This document shows positions 54,014 through 62,847 of a DNA stretch of 64,000 nucleotides, piece by piece. Each line of letters starts with the position of its first letter. Position 1 is the stretch's first letter. The position numbers and the translations under genes are program-made. The notes under the pieces were generated by a model. That model was not told the origin of the DNA, ran no database searches, and was given only the letters and a program-made list of their open reading frames with translations. Source of the DNA: CAIWHR01 sp963713275 (GTDB taxonomy: Bacteria > Pseudomonadota > Gammaproteobacteria > Burkholderiales > Casimicrobiaceae); assembly GCA_963713275.1 (NCBI GenBank), contig CAVQLG010000010.1:1-64000 (forward strand). The letters run 5' to 3'.

Positions 54014-55426
54014 TCAAGTCTTGAGGGAAACCAGCACCTCGTCGAGCATCTTCTTGGCGTCGCCGAACAGCATGCGGTTGTTGTCCTTGTAGAAGAGCGG
54101 ATTGTCGACACCGGCGTAGCCCGACGCCATCGATCGCTTCATGACGATCGACGTCTTCGCCTTCCACGCCTGCAGCACCGGCATGCCGGCGATGGGGCTG
54201 CTGGGATCGTCCTCGGCACCCGGGTTGACGATGTCGTTGGCGCCGATGACCATCGCCACGTCGGTGTCCGGGAAGTCGACGTTGATCTCGTCCATCTCCA
54301 GCACGATGTCGTACGGCACCTTGGCTTCCGCGAGCAGCACGTTCATGTGGCCGGGCATGCGGCCGGCCACCGGGTGGATCGCGAAGCGCACGTTGACGCC
54401 CTTGTCCCGCAGGAACTTGGTGATCTCGAATACCGTGTGCTGGGCCTGCGCCACCGCCATGCCGTAACCCGGGATGATGACGACGTTCTTCGACTCGCGC
54501 AGCAGGTCGGCGGTCTCCGCCGCGGTGACGGGAACGACCTCGCCCGCCGGCTGCGCGCCTTCGCCCTTGGGCGCCGGCGTGCCGCCGCCCGTGCCGAAGC
54601 CGCCGGCGATGACGCTGATGAAGCTGCGGTTCATCGCCTTGCACATGATGTAGGAGAGGATCGCACCCGAGGAGCCCACCAGCGCGCCGACGACGATCAG
54701 GAGGTCATTGGAGAGCATGAAGCCGGTCGCCGCCGCCGCCCAGCCCGAGTAGCTGTTGAGCATCGACACCACCACCGGCATGTCGGCGCCGCCGATCGCC
54801 ATCACCATGTGGATGCCGAACAGGAGCGCGATCACCGTCATCACGATCAGCGGCACCATGCCCTCGGGAATGCTGTGGGTGTTGATGAACACGCCGCCGT
54901 AGTAGATCACGACCAGCAGGCCGACGAGGTTCAGCCAGTGGCGCCCGGGCAGCAGCATGGGCGCGCCGCTGATCTTGCCGTTGAGCTTGCCGAACGCGAT
55001 CACCGAGCCGGAGAAGGTCACGGCACCGATCAGGATGCCGATGTAGATCTCGAACTCGTGGATCGTCTTCTCGGCGCCGGTGAACTGGATCGACGTGTCG
55101 ATGTAGCTCGCGAAGCCCACCAGGCACGCGGCCAGGCCCACGAAGCTGTGCATCAGCGCGACGAGCTCGGGCATCTGCGTCATCTTGACCACACGCGCCG
55201 CGTAGAGCCCGATCACAGCGCCGACCACCATGGCGCCGATGATCCAGCCGTAGCCGCCCGCCGTCACGCGGGGGCCGAACACCGTGGCCAGCACGGCGAT
55301 GGTCATGCCGATCATGCCGTAGAGGTTGCCGCGGCGCGAGGTCTCGGGGTTCGACAGCCCGCCGAGGCTCAGGATGAAGAGAATCGTCGCTCCGATGTAG
55401 GAGACGGTTACCAGATTCGCGGACAT
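54014..55426 (-). CDS. pntB: NAD(P) transhydrogenase subunit beta
   Basis: Inner-membrane subunit that couples proton entry to hydride transfer from NADH to NADP. The 470-aa protein has about nine membrane helices, with the conserved VALMHSFVGLAACLVG and GADMPVVVSMLNSYSGWAAAA segments. The C-terminal NADP-binding domain III has VVIIPGYGMAVAQAQH, IHPVAGRMPGHMNVLLAEA and VIGANDIVNPGAEDDPSSPI. It starts 16 bp after pntA. Confidence 0.97.
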   Translation of the reverse strand: MSANLVTVSYIGATILFILSLGGLSNPETSRRGNLYGMIGMTIAVLATVFGPRVTAGGYGWIIGAMVVGAVIGLYAARVVKMTQMPELVALMHSFVGLAACLVGFASYIDTSIQFTGAEKTIHEFEIYIGILIGAVTFSGSVIAFGKLNGKISGAPMLLPGRHWLNLVGLLVVIYYGGVFINTHSIPEGMVPLIVMTVIALLFGIHMVMAIGGADMPVVVSMLNSYSGWAAAATGFMLSNDLLIVVGALVGSSGAILSYIMCKAMNRSFISVIAGGFGTGGGTPAPKGEGAQPAGEVVPVTAAETADLLRESKNVVIIPGYGMAVAQAQHTVFEITKFLRDKGVNVRFAIHPVAGRMPGHMNVLLAEAKVPYDIVLEMDEINVDFPDTDVAMVIGANDIVNPGAEDDPSSPIAGMPVLQAWKAKTSIVMKRSMASGYAGVDNPLFYKDNNRMLFGDAKKMLDEVLVSLKT

Positions 55427-55442
55427 GCTGGGTCTCCCTCGC

Positions 55443-57047
55443 CTACTTGCGGAACATCGCCAGCATGCGCTGGGTCACGGCGAAACCGCCGAACATGTTG
55501 ATGGCGGTCAGCGCGAGCGCCAGGACCGCGAGCCCCAGGATCAGGCCCGACATCCGTCCTTCGGCCACCCCCTCCAGCGGTGGCGCGACCTGGACCAGCG
55601 CGCCGATGGCAATGATGCTGGAGATCGCGTTGGTGACGCTCATCAGCGGCGTGTGCAGCGCCGGCGTGACATTCCACACGACCATGTAGCCGACGAAGCA
55701 CGCCAGCACGAACACCGTGAAGTGCGCGAGGAACGTGGTCGGCGCGCCGAACCCGATGAAGCCGAACAGCGCCGCGGCGAGCACGAAGGTCACCGCCAGC
55801 CGGCCGGCCGGCATCGGTTCGCTCGCGCCGCCATGGCCGTGCCCCTTCTTCGCGGCGGGCACGGGCGCGGCCGCCTTGGGCGCGGCGGCGGGCGCCGCCG
55901 AGATCTTGGGCGGCGGAGGCGGCCAGGTGACGTCGCCCTGCTTGATCACGGTCGTGCCGCGGACGACCTCGTCCTCCATGTTCATGTCGATCGGACCGTC
56001 CGGCTTGACGCTGTTGGTCTTGAGCAGGTCTTCCGTCAGGCGGAACAGGTTGGTCGCGTACAGCGTCGAGGACTGCCTGGCCAACCGGCTCGGCAGGTCG
56101 CTGTAGCCGATGATCGTGACGCCGTGCTTGACGACGACCTTGCCGTGCTCGGTGAGCTCGCAGTTGCCGCCCTGCTCGGCGGCGAGGTCGACGATCACGC
56201 TGCCGGGCTTCATCGACTGCACCATCTCGGTGGTGATGAGCTTCGGCGCGGGCTTGCCGGGAATGAGCGCGGTGGTGATGATGATGTCGACTTCCTTCGC
56301 CTGCTTGGCGAAGACGTCCCGCTGGGCCTTCTGGAAACCTTCGGACATCACCTTCGCGTACCCGCCGACGCCGGTGCCCTCTTCCTGGTAGTCGACCGGG
56401 ACGAACTCCGCGCCCATCGACTTGACCTGGTCGGCCACTTCGGGGCGGGTGTCGTTGGAGCGCACGATGGCGCCCAGACCGACGGCGGCACCCAGCGCGG
56501 CGAGGCCGGCGACGCCGGCGCCGATGACGAAGACCTTGGCCGGCGGCACCTTGCCCGCGGCGGTGATCTGGCCGGTGAAGAAGCGGCCGAAGTGGTGGGC
56601 GGCCTCGATCACCGCGCGGTAGCCGGCGATGTTGGCCATCGACGAGAGCGCGTCGAGCTTCTGCGCGCGCGAGATGCGCGGCACGCTGTCCATCGCCAGC
56701 ACGGTCGCCTTCTTGGCGGCGAGCTGCTGCATCAGCTCGGGGTTCTGGGCCGGCCAGATGAAGCTCACCAGCGTGCTGCCCTCGCGCATCAGGCCGACCT
56801 CGGCGCTGCTGGGCGCACGCACCTTGAAGACGATGTCCGATTGGGCCCAGAGTTCGGCCGCGCTGCCGGCGATCGTCGCGCCGGCGGCACGGTAGGTGTC
56901 GTCGGCGAAGTTCGCCGCATCGCCCGCGCCGCTCTCGACGGATACGGCGAAGCCCTGCTTGATCAGTTTCTCGACGATCTCCGGCACGGTCGCGACGCGC
57001 TTCTCGCCCGGAAAGATCTCCTTTGGAACCCCAATCCTCAATGCCAT
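55443..57047 (-). CDS. pntA: NAD(P) transhydrogenase subunit alpha
   Basis: A 534-aa full-length PntA. Domain I binds NAD(H) (MALRIGVPKEIFPGEKRVAT, VFVIGAGVAGLAALGAAVGL, SNDTRPEVADQVKSMGAEF). A Pro/Ala/His-rich linker covers about 380-415, and three to four C-terminal membrane helices begin at about 420 (LAVTFVLAAALFGFIGFGAP, NAISSIIAIGALVQV). The single-chain alpha form is the Escherichia coli type, unlike the split alpha1/alpha2 found in many alphaproteobacteria. Confidence 0.97.
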   Translation of the reverse strand: MALRIGVPKEIFPGEKRVATVPEIVEKLIKQGFAVSVESGAGDAANFADDTYRAAGATIAGSAAELWAQSDIVFKVRAPSSAEVGLMREGSTLVSFIWPAQNPELMQQLAAKKATVLAMDSVPRISRAQKLDALSSMANIAGYRAVIEAAHHFGRFFTGQITAAGKVPPAKVFVIGAGVAGLAALGAAVGLGAIVRSNDTRPEVADQVKSMGAEFVPVDYQEEGTGVGGYAKVMSEGFQKAQRDVFAKQAKEVDIIITTALIPGKPAPKLITTEMVQSMKPGSVIVDLAAEQGGNCELTEHGKVVVKHGVTIIGYSDLPSRLARQSSTLYATNLFRLTEDLLKTNSVKPDGPIDMNMEDEVVRGTTVIKQGDVTWPPPPPKISAAPAAAPKAAAPVPAAKKGHGHGGASEPMPAGRLAVTFVLAAALFGFIGFGAPTTFLAHFTVFVLACFVGYMVVWNVTPALHTPLMSVTNAISSIIAIGALVQVAPPLEGVAEGRMSGLILGLAVLALALTAINMFGGFAVTQRMLAMFRK

Positions 57048-57397
57048 GCGCCCCCCTCATCCAATTGCTCAACTCGCCGCGCGCCGACTGCGCGACGGCA
57101 CGTGCTCCACCCTCAAGTGCTTTACGTCATCGCTTGCCCGCACGCCGGCCAACGGCCGCGGTTACCGCGTCGATCGGCGCGTTGCGCGCGCCGCGTTGAC
57201 CGGGACGCCCGGTGCGAAACGCACGGGCAGCCCCGCCGGGATCGCGTCTTGGGTTCCCGACCCGATGCACCGCCCCTCAAGTCCACCTGCAACGCAGACT
57301 CCCCCGCGACGCGCTAACTGTTAAGGGTAGCACATCTTGGCCCGACCGGCCCGGGCCGGACTGGCAGCCGACGCGCGTGAGGGCACCCGCGACGCGG
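57048..57397. other. Intergenic region upstream of pntA
   Basis: 350 bp between the transport lipoprotein gene and pntA, both on the minus strand. It probably carries the pnt promoter. An AT-richer patch at 57316-57336 (minus strand CTACCCTTAACAGTTAGC) is the only promoter-like spot, and it is weak. No gene is seen. Confidence 0.4.
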
Positions 57398-58043
57398 TCA
57401 GCGTAGGCGCGCCGCGGCCACTCCGAGGTCGCGCGCGAGCTCGGCCAGGATCTCGCCCAGCGCCGACGACAGCGCGCGCGCGTAACCTTGAGCCGACGCC
57501 TCCGCGATCGGTATCCGCCGCCGGTAGTCTCCCGACCACTGGGGAGTCAAGGCGACGCCGTCGTTGCGGGTGAGGAAGAAAGCGATCTCGAGTTCCGCCA
57601 CGGGCCTTGCCGGATCCCGCACGTCAGCGTGGAGCGCCGCGACGAAGGCGTCGAGCAACCAGTCGCCCTCGGGAAGCGCGCCCGGCGGCACCACCCTGGC
57701 GAAGACGCCGGCGTGCTCGATCCCGCGCGCCGTGGCCTCGCCGATCATCGCCGCCGGCGCGACGAGGAACTCGCTGTAGTAGTCGACTTCGTAGGCGAGG
57801 TCCGACGTGCGGCGCACGAACGCCTTGCCGCGGTATGGGGCCGCGACACCGATCGCGCCGATGCGCAGCGTCCCTGGGTCCGTGCGGCCCACGGCAGCGG
57901 GCGCCGGCGGATCGAGGAGGAACGCGGCCTTCTGCGGCGCCGGCCGCGACAGCGCACAGCCGGCGAGCGTCAGCGCGAGGGCGAGCGAGAAGCGCCGCCG
58001 CGAGCAGGCGGCCGGGCGATCGGAGATCCACTGCGGTCATCAT
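57398..58043 (-). pseudogene. ABC-type transport auxiliary lipoprotein, one frameshift near the start
   Basis: Outer-membrane lipoprotein component of MCE-type lipid transport (PqiC/ABC_trans_aux-like). The body reads in one frame: lipobox LTLAGCALSRPAPQKAAFLL, then RIGAIGVAAPYRGKAFVRRT and a closing helix ALGEILAELARDLGVAAARL. That frame has no start codon before the lipobox. The ATGs at 58043/58040 (MTAVDLRSPGRLLAA) are in another phase and join it if one G is removed from the GCGGCGGCG run near 57995. The ATG overlaps the MCE gene stop, as expected in this operon. Confidence 0.75.
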
Positions 58044-59101
58044 CGGCGGCTTTCCAGCGGGCGCGGCGGCTCGCCGTACAACACGTTCGCGGGGTAGCGC
58101 TTGGTGTCCTCGGTCAGGTCGCGCAGGTTGTCGGTGATCTGGCGCAGGTTGTCGATCGTGGTCGCGAGATCGGCCTCGCCGCCGCCCAGCAGCCGGTCGA
58201 TGCGCGCGAGCGTGCGCGACATGTTCTGCAGCGTGCGCGGCAGCGTCGGGTCCTCGACCAGCGTGCGCACGCGGGCAAGCGCCGCCGCCGCGTCGTCGGG
58301 CAGCTTCTGCCACGACGGATGGGCGAGCGTGCGTCGCAGTTCGGCATTGGTCGCCCGCAGCTCGGCGAGCAGCGCTGCGCCCTCGTCGGAGAGCTTCTGC
58401 GTCTGCAGGCCGGCGAGCGCGGTCTCGGCCCGGGCGAGCGAGCGGTCGAGGCGCCGCGACAGGCCCGCGGTGTCGATCGCCGCGGCGCGCTGGTTCAGCG
58501 TCACCAGCAGCCGGTTGAGATTCTCGACGGTCCCTTCCACGTCCAGCCGGTGCAGCCGGTCGATGAGCTCCGAGGCCGCGTTGACGAATTGCAGCACCGT
58601 CGACTTGGCGCTCGGAATGTAGACGTGGGCCGGCACCCAGTCGATCGGCAGCGGTGCCGGGGGCGGGTCCACGTAGTCGATCTCGAGATAGTTGGTGCCG
58701 GTGATGCCCTGGGGTGCCAGGCGGGCGCGCAGGCCCCGCTCGGCTTCGAGCTTGGCGTTCTCGAGGCTCGTGATCTCGCCGCCGGCGACCTTGCCCCCGA
58801 GCAGCTTGGGCTCGAGCTGCGCCTGGACCAGCACGTAGCGCAGGCGCTGGCTCACCGGCCGGTCGAGCTGATACGCGACATAGGTAAAGGTGATCAGCGT
58901 GACGTCGCCGATCACCACACCCCGGTACTTGACCTTCGAGCCGATGTCGAGGCCCTGCACCGACTCGTCGAAGTAGGTCTCGATCGTGATCTTGGGCTGA
59001 AACCAGCGCCCGGAGCCGATCACCACCAGCAGCGCCGACCCGGCCAGCACCGCGCCGATGACAAAGGCACCGAGCTTGTAGTAGTTCGCCTTGAGGCTCA
59101 T
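58040..59101 (-). CDS. MCE/MlaD-family lipid-binding protein
   Basis: A 353-aa periplasmic protein anchored by one N-terminal helix (about 9-29, LGAFVIGAVLAGSALLVVIG). One MCE domain (about 38-150, ITIETYFDESVQGLDIGSKV and VKYRGVVIGDV) is followed by a long helical, coiled-coil-prone tail (about 170-345). MCE proteins form hexameric rings or tubes that carry phospholipids between membranes. The long helical tail is typical of MlaD relatives that make a tube. It lies between the ATPase gene and the lipoprotein gene. Confidence 0.87.
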   Translation of the reverse strand: MSLKANYYKLGAFVIGAVLAGSALLVVIGSGRWFQPKITIETYFDESVQGLDIGSKVKYRGVVIGDVTLITFTYVAYQLDRPVSQRLRYVLVQAQLEPKLLGGKVAGGEITSLENAKLEAERGLRARLAPQGITGTNYLEIDYVDPPPAPLPIDWVPAHVYIPSAKSTVLQFVNAASELIDRLHRLDVEGTVENLNRLLVTLNQRAAAIDTAGLSRRLDRSLARAETALAGLQTQKLSDEGAALLAELRATNAELRRTLAHPSWQKLPDDAAAALARVRTLVEDPTLPRTLQNMSRTLARIDRLLGGGEADLATTIDNLRQITDNLRDLTEDTKRYPANVLYGEPPRPLESRR

Positions 59102-59127
59102 GGTCGGGTTCGGCGGTCAGGCGACGG

Positions 59128-59904
59128 TCAGGCAGCAGCGGCTTCCGGCTCGCGGCGGAAGAACGCCCGTACGCGCGGGTCGGTGCTCGTGTCGCGCAGC
59201 GCCCGCGGGTCGCCCTCGGCGATGATACCCTTGGCGCGCCGATCGAGCAGCACGACGCGGTCGACGCAGTTGAAGACGCTGGGCAGGTCGTGCGTGACGA
59301 TCACGAACGTGACGCCGAGGTTGTCCGCGAGACGGCGCACCGTGGCGTCCAGCGACGCCGACGTGATCGGATCGAGCCCCGACGAAGGCTCGTCGAGGAA
59401 CAGGATCGCCGGGTCCAGCGCCATCGCGCGCGCGATGCCGGCCCGCTTCTGCATGCCGCCGGAGAGCTCGGCGGGCAGGTGGCCGGTGAACGCCTCGAGC
59501 CCGACCAGTGCCAGCTTCATGCGCGCGATGAGGTCGATCGCCTCGCTCGGCAGCGACGTGTACGCCTCGAGCGGCAGGCGCACGTTCTCCAGCAGCGTCA
59601 TCGACCCGAACAGCGCCCCGGACTGGTACATCACGCCGAAGCGGCGCCGGATCGTGTCCAGCACGCCCTCGTCGGCGGACACGATGTCGTCGCCGCCGAT
59701 GCTGATGCGCCCGGCGACCGGCGGCAGCAGCCCGATCATGTGCTTCATCAGCGTGCTCTTGCCGCACCCGGATCCGCCGAGGACGCCGAACACCTCTCCG
59801 CTGCGGATCTCGAAGCTGACGTCCTCCAGGATCGCCGTGCCGTCGTAGCCGGCGGCGACGGCTTCGACCCGGATGATCGCCTCGCCGGATTCGGTCGTCG
59901 GCAC
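59128..59904 (-). CDS. MlaF-like ABC transporter ATPase
   Basis: A 258-aa ATPase with Walker A GGSGCGKSTLMKHM, signature ELSGGMQKRAGIARAM, Walker B LFLDEPSSGLDP and the H-loop THDLPS. It powers the MCE lipid transporter formed with the STAS-MlaE permease. GTG 59904 (MPTTESGEAIIRVEAV) is the only start after the permease stop, 2 bp away. Confidence 0.88.
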   Translation of the reverse strand: MPTTESGEAIIRVEAVAAGYDGTAILEDVSFEIRSGEVFGVLGGSGCGKSTLMKHMIGLLPPVAGRISIGGDDIVSADEGVLDTIRRRFGVMYQSGALFGSMTLLENVRLPLEAYTSLPSEAIDLIARMKLALVGLEAFTGHLPAELSGGMQKRAGIARAMALDPAILFLDEPSSGLDPITSASLDATVRRLADNLGVTFVIVTHDLPSVFNCVDRVVLLDRRAKGIIAEGDPRALRDTSTDPRVRAFFRREPEAAAA

Positions 59905-59906
59905 CG

Positions 59907-61017
59907 TCAGATGCCCAGCAGGTAGTAGATCAGCGCGAACACGCCGTCGACCACGACCAGCAGGATGATGCCGGACACGACGGCGCGGGTCGCCGAATCG
60001 CCGACCGCCGACGCCCCGGCGCGGGTCTGCAGGCCGCGCAGGCAGCCGATGCCGGCGATCAGCAGCGCGAACACGAAGGACTTCACGAACCCCGCGAGGA
60101 AGTCGTCGAGGTTCACCGCGCCGTCGACCTGCTTCAGAAAGGTGACGACGGGAATCGAGAACGACGTCATCGTCGCCGCGCCGCCGATGAGGCCGACGAG
60201 ATCGGCGAACAGCGTCAGGAGTGGCGTCATCAGCACCGCGGCGATGATGCGCGGCGTCACCAGGAAGCGCACCGGATCGAGGCCCATCGTCGTCAGCGCA
60301 TCGACCTCCTGGTTGACCCGCATGGTGCCGATCTCGGCGGCAAACGCCGCGCCGGACCGTCCCGCGAGCAGGATCGCGGTCAGCAACGGACCCAGTTCGC
60401 GCAACATCGCGAGGCCGATCAGGTCGGCGACGAAGATCTCGGCCCCGAAACGCTTCATCGGCACCGCCGACTGGAACGCGAGGATCATCCCCATCAGGAA
60501 CGAGATCAGCGCAACGATCGGCAGCGCGTCGACGCCGACGCGCTCGCAGATCCGCCATACGTCCTTCCAGCGCACGCTGCCGGGGTGGGTTGCGGCGTAC
60601 GCCAGCGCCGCAGCGGTCTCGCCGATGAATTCGACCTGCGAGGCGCACGTCCGCCCAGGTCGCGGCGGCGGCGCGCCCGATCTCCTCCAGCGCCCGGCCG
60701 CGCGGCGGCTCGGGGTCGAGGTCGTGATCGAAGACCTGCGGATCGAACTGGCGCAGCAGCGTCGCGTAGGCCGGTTTCAAGTTCCTGATCTCGACCGCGG
60801 CACCGCGCCCCGAGCGCAGGAGATCGACGAACAGCGCCGCTCCGGCGCCGTCGCAGTAGTCGACGGCCGCGGCGTCGACGACGATCGGGCCTTCAGGGGC
60901 GCCCGCCACCGCGGCGCGCGCCTGCGGCCAGAGCAGTGCCAGCGTAGCCGCATCCAGCCGCCCGGACAGCGTGATGGTCCGGGGTCCGCCCGGAGCGTCG
61001 GTGATCGCAAGCGCCAT
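59907..61017 (-). pseudogene. STAS-MlaE permease, one frameshift
   Basis: MlaE-type permease with an N-terminal STAS domain. The STAS part (MALAITDAPGGPRTITLSGR, VDYCDGAGAALFVDLLRSG) starts at ATG 61017. The permease part (WRICERVGVDALPIVALISF, AVPMKRFGAEIFVADLIG, EIGTMRVNQEVDALTTMGLD) begins after a phase change near 60641. Removing one C gives ADVRSQVEFIGETAAALAYA as the bridge, the usual sequence between the two domains. A shorter 222-aa product could start at 60575 and retain most of the permease but lack the linker helix. Confidence 0.82.
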
Positions 61018-61018
61018 T

Positions 61019-61168
61019 GGGGTCAGAGCCGTAATATCCCTGCTTCGGGGTCAGAGCCGTAATATCGCCGGACGGTAAGGCCCTTCGGGGTCCGAGCCGC
61101 AATATCGCCGGACCGTAGGCGGTCCACGTACCTCAAGGCCCGTCCGGCGATATTACGGCTCGGACCCC
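61019..61168. repeat. Cluster of short GGGGTC repeats forming a hairpin
   Basis: Four copies of a 20-27-bp unit beginning GGGGTCAGAGCCGTAATAT or GGGGTCCGAGCCGCAATAT: 61019-61038, 61047-61073, 61087-61113 and, inverted, 61142-61168. The last two form a 27-bp inverted repeat with one mismatch and a 28-bp loop. Such units resemble REP-like elements associated with RAYT transposases, but no transposase is present here. Confidence 0.8.
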
Positions 61169-61623
61169 AAAGGGCCTTCGACGTTGCTGCCGACCACCCG
61201 CACGCGATCGCCTTCCCGCACGTACGGCTCGTAGCCGACCGTCACCACCCGCGTGCGACCGCTGTCGAGTTTCACGGTCACCTGCCACTGCGGCTTCTGG
61301 TACGAGTTCGGCGTCTTCTTGTAGACCGCGCCACCCGCCGCGCCGAGGAGGACCATCCCCTGGTTCGTCATTCCCGGCCCGAACTGGAACACGGTGACGG
61401 CTTCGCCCGGCCGCGAGCCCGTCGGCTGCGTGCCGGTGCTGCCCAGCGGGGTCCAGGCTTCGGTGACGGCGACCTGGACGATCGATTCGACGCGACCGCA
61501 GGGGAAGTCGCTGCAGGACGAGGACGAAACCGCCGCCGGCGTCTGCGCTTGGCCGCCGGCCGCGAGCAACCACGACGCGATGACTCCGACGACGCCGAAG
61601 AGGCGCGTTCTGGCACGGGCCAT
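61153..61623 (-). CDS. Exported protein of unknown function, SlyB-like C-terminus
   Basis: A 156-aa protein with a signal peptide (LFGVVGVIASWLLAAGGQAQ) and no lipobox. The C-terminal part WQVTVKLDSGRTRVVTVGYE and VREGDRVRVVG looks like the end domain of SlyB/PcP outer-membrane proteins, but the double Gly-zipper is reduced to VLLGAAGGAVY. The last residues EGPLGSEP and the stop codon are written by the inverted repeat unit at 61142-61168, so the original C-terminus may have been altered. Low-confidence family guess. Confidence 0.6.
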   Translation of the reverse strand: MARARTRLFGVVGVIASWLLAAGGQAQTPAAVSSSSCSDFPCGRVESIVQVAVTEAWTPLGSTGTQPTGSRPGEAVTVFQFGPGMTNQGMVLLGAAGGAVYKKTPNSYQKPQWQVTVKLDSGRTRVVTVGYEPYVREGDRVRVVGSNVEGPLGSEP

Positions 61624-61626
61624 GGC

Positions 61627-62499
61627 TCACTCCGGCAGCGTGTTGAGGTAGAACATCGCGTGCAGCAACGCGCCCGGCCGCCCCAGGTGGCCCAGCCAGC
61701 GCTGAAAGATCGGGTCGATGTCCCCGCTGCGATACAGCCCCGCGAGCGTCCGGTTGACAATCAGCCGCAGCTCGGGATCGTCGCGGCGCATCACCAGCGC
61801 GTAGGGTTCGAACGAGAAGTCGCCCGCGACGAAATCGAAATCCGACGGTTTCGCCTGGCGCTGCCGCAATCCGGCGAGGACGACGCGATCGGCCGCGTAG
61901 GCGGCGACCGCGCCGCGCGCGAGCTCGCGCATTCCCTCCGCACCGTCCTTGACCGGCACCAGCACGGCAGTCGCTCCCAGGACATTCATCAAGCGAACGA
62001 GCGCCTCCTCGGTCGTCGTCCCGCCGATGACCGCGATCTTCTTGCCGGCAAGATCGGTGAAGCGCTTCAGCTTGGCACCGGCACGGACGAGCACGCCGCC
62101 GCCGTCGACGAAGATCGGCAGGCTGAAGTCGACCGCCTTCATCCGCGTCAGCGTCGTCGTCGTCGTCCCGCACTCGAGATCGACGCGGCCCGAGGCGACC
62201 GCCGCGATCCGATCGGCGGCGTCGAGCGGCTCCCACAGCACCTTCATCTCGGCCAGACCGAGGTCCTTCTGCACCGCGGCCGCGACCCGGGCGCAGAGCT
62301 CGACGCTGTATCCCAGCACCCGTCCGTCGCGGTCCCGGAACGAGAACGGCGCGGCGTCGTTGCGGTAACCCAGCGTGATCGCCCGTGCCTCCTTGATGCG
62401 GTCGAGTGCCGGCGAGGGCGCCGCGGCCTCGACCGCAGCCGCGACCACGGCGAGACAGACGACCGCAAAGGCGAGTCCGAACGGAGATCGGCGGATCAT
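61627..62499 (-). CDS. Amino-acid-type periplasmic substrate-binding protein
   Basis: A 290-aa extracytoplasmic solute-binding protein of family 3. A signal peptide (about 1-26, GLAFAVVCLAVVAAAVEAAA) is followed by the family pattern ITLGYRNDAAPFSFRDRDGR and LGYSVELCARVAAAV, then VDLECGTTTTTLTRMKAVDF near the ligand site. No ABC permease or ATPase is adjacent, so its transporter is elsewhere or it serves as a sensor input. I chose ATG 62499 rather than TTG 62520. The 3' end is 4 bp from the preceding small exported-protein gene. Confidence 0.83.
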   Translation of the reverse strand: MIRRSPFGLAFAVVCLAVVAAAVEAAAPSPALDRIKEARAITLGYRNDAAPFSFRDRDGRVLGYSVELCARVAAAVQKDLGLAEMKVLWEPLDAADRIAAVASGRVDLECGTTTTTLTRMKAVDFSLPIFVDGGGVLVRAGAKLKRFTDLAGKKIAVIGGTTTEEALVRLMNVLGATAVLVPVKDGAEGMRELARGAVAAYAADRVVLAGLRQRQAKPSDFDFVAGDFSFEPYALVMRRDDPELRLIVNRTLAGLYRSGDIDPIFQRWLGHLGRPGALLHAMFYLNTLPE

Positions 62500-62748
62500 G
62501 GGCTGGGCACGACGTTGCAATCGGCGCCGAGTTTAGCATGCGCCGTCGACCGGCCGGCCATCGCGGCATGCCGGTCCGGGGCCGCCGGCGGGCGCCCGTG
62601 GAAGGTGGCGCAGAACACAAATCGCGTACACTTGGACCGCCCGAGCCACGAATGAAAGCGAGCGGAGGTGCCGGCGGGCCTTCGGCGCGGGGTTCCCGCG
62701 CGCTGGCCCGGCCTTCCACCCTGCTCCCGGAACCCGAGGTCCCCCGCC

Positions 62749-62847
62749 ATGCGTCCACGCCGTGCCTGCCTCACCGCCCTGCTTTTCGGACTGCTCACCG
62801 GGGCGCCGACGCTCGCGATCGAGCCCTTGGCGCGTCCCGATGCCTGA
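62749..62847 (+). CDS. 32-aa ORF resembling a free signal peptide, overlapping xdhA
   Basis: MRPRRACLTALLFGLLTGAP followed by TLAIEPLARPDA and a TGA that overlaps the xdhA start region. It has a signal-peptide shape but no mature domain. It may be a leader peptide coupling translation to xdhA, or the truncated remains of a secreted protein gene. No other evidence. Confidence 0.3.
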   Translation: MRPRRACLTALLFGLLTGAPTLAIEPLARPDA

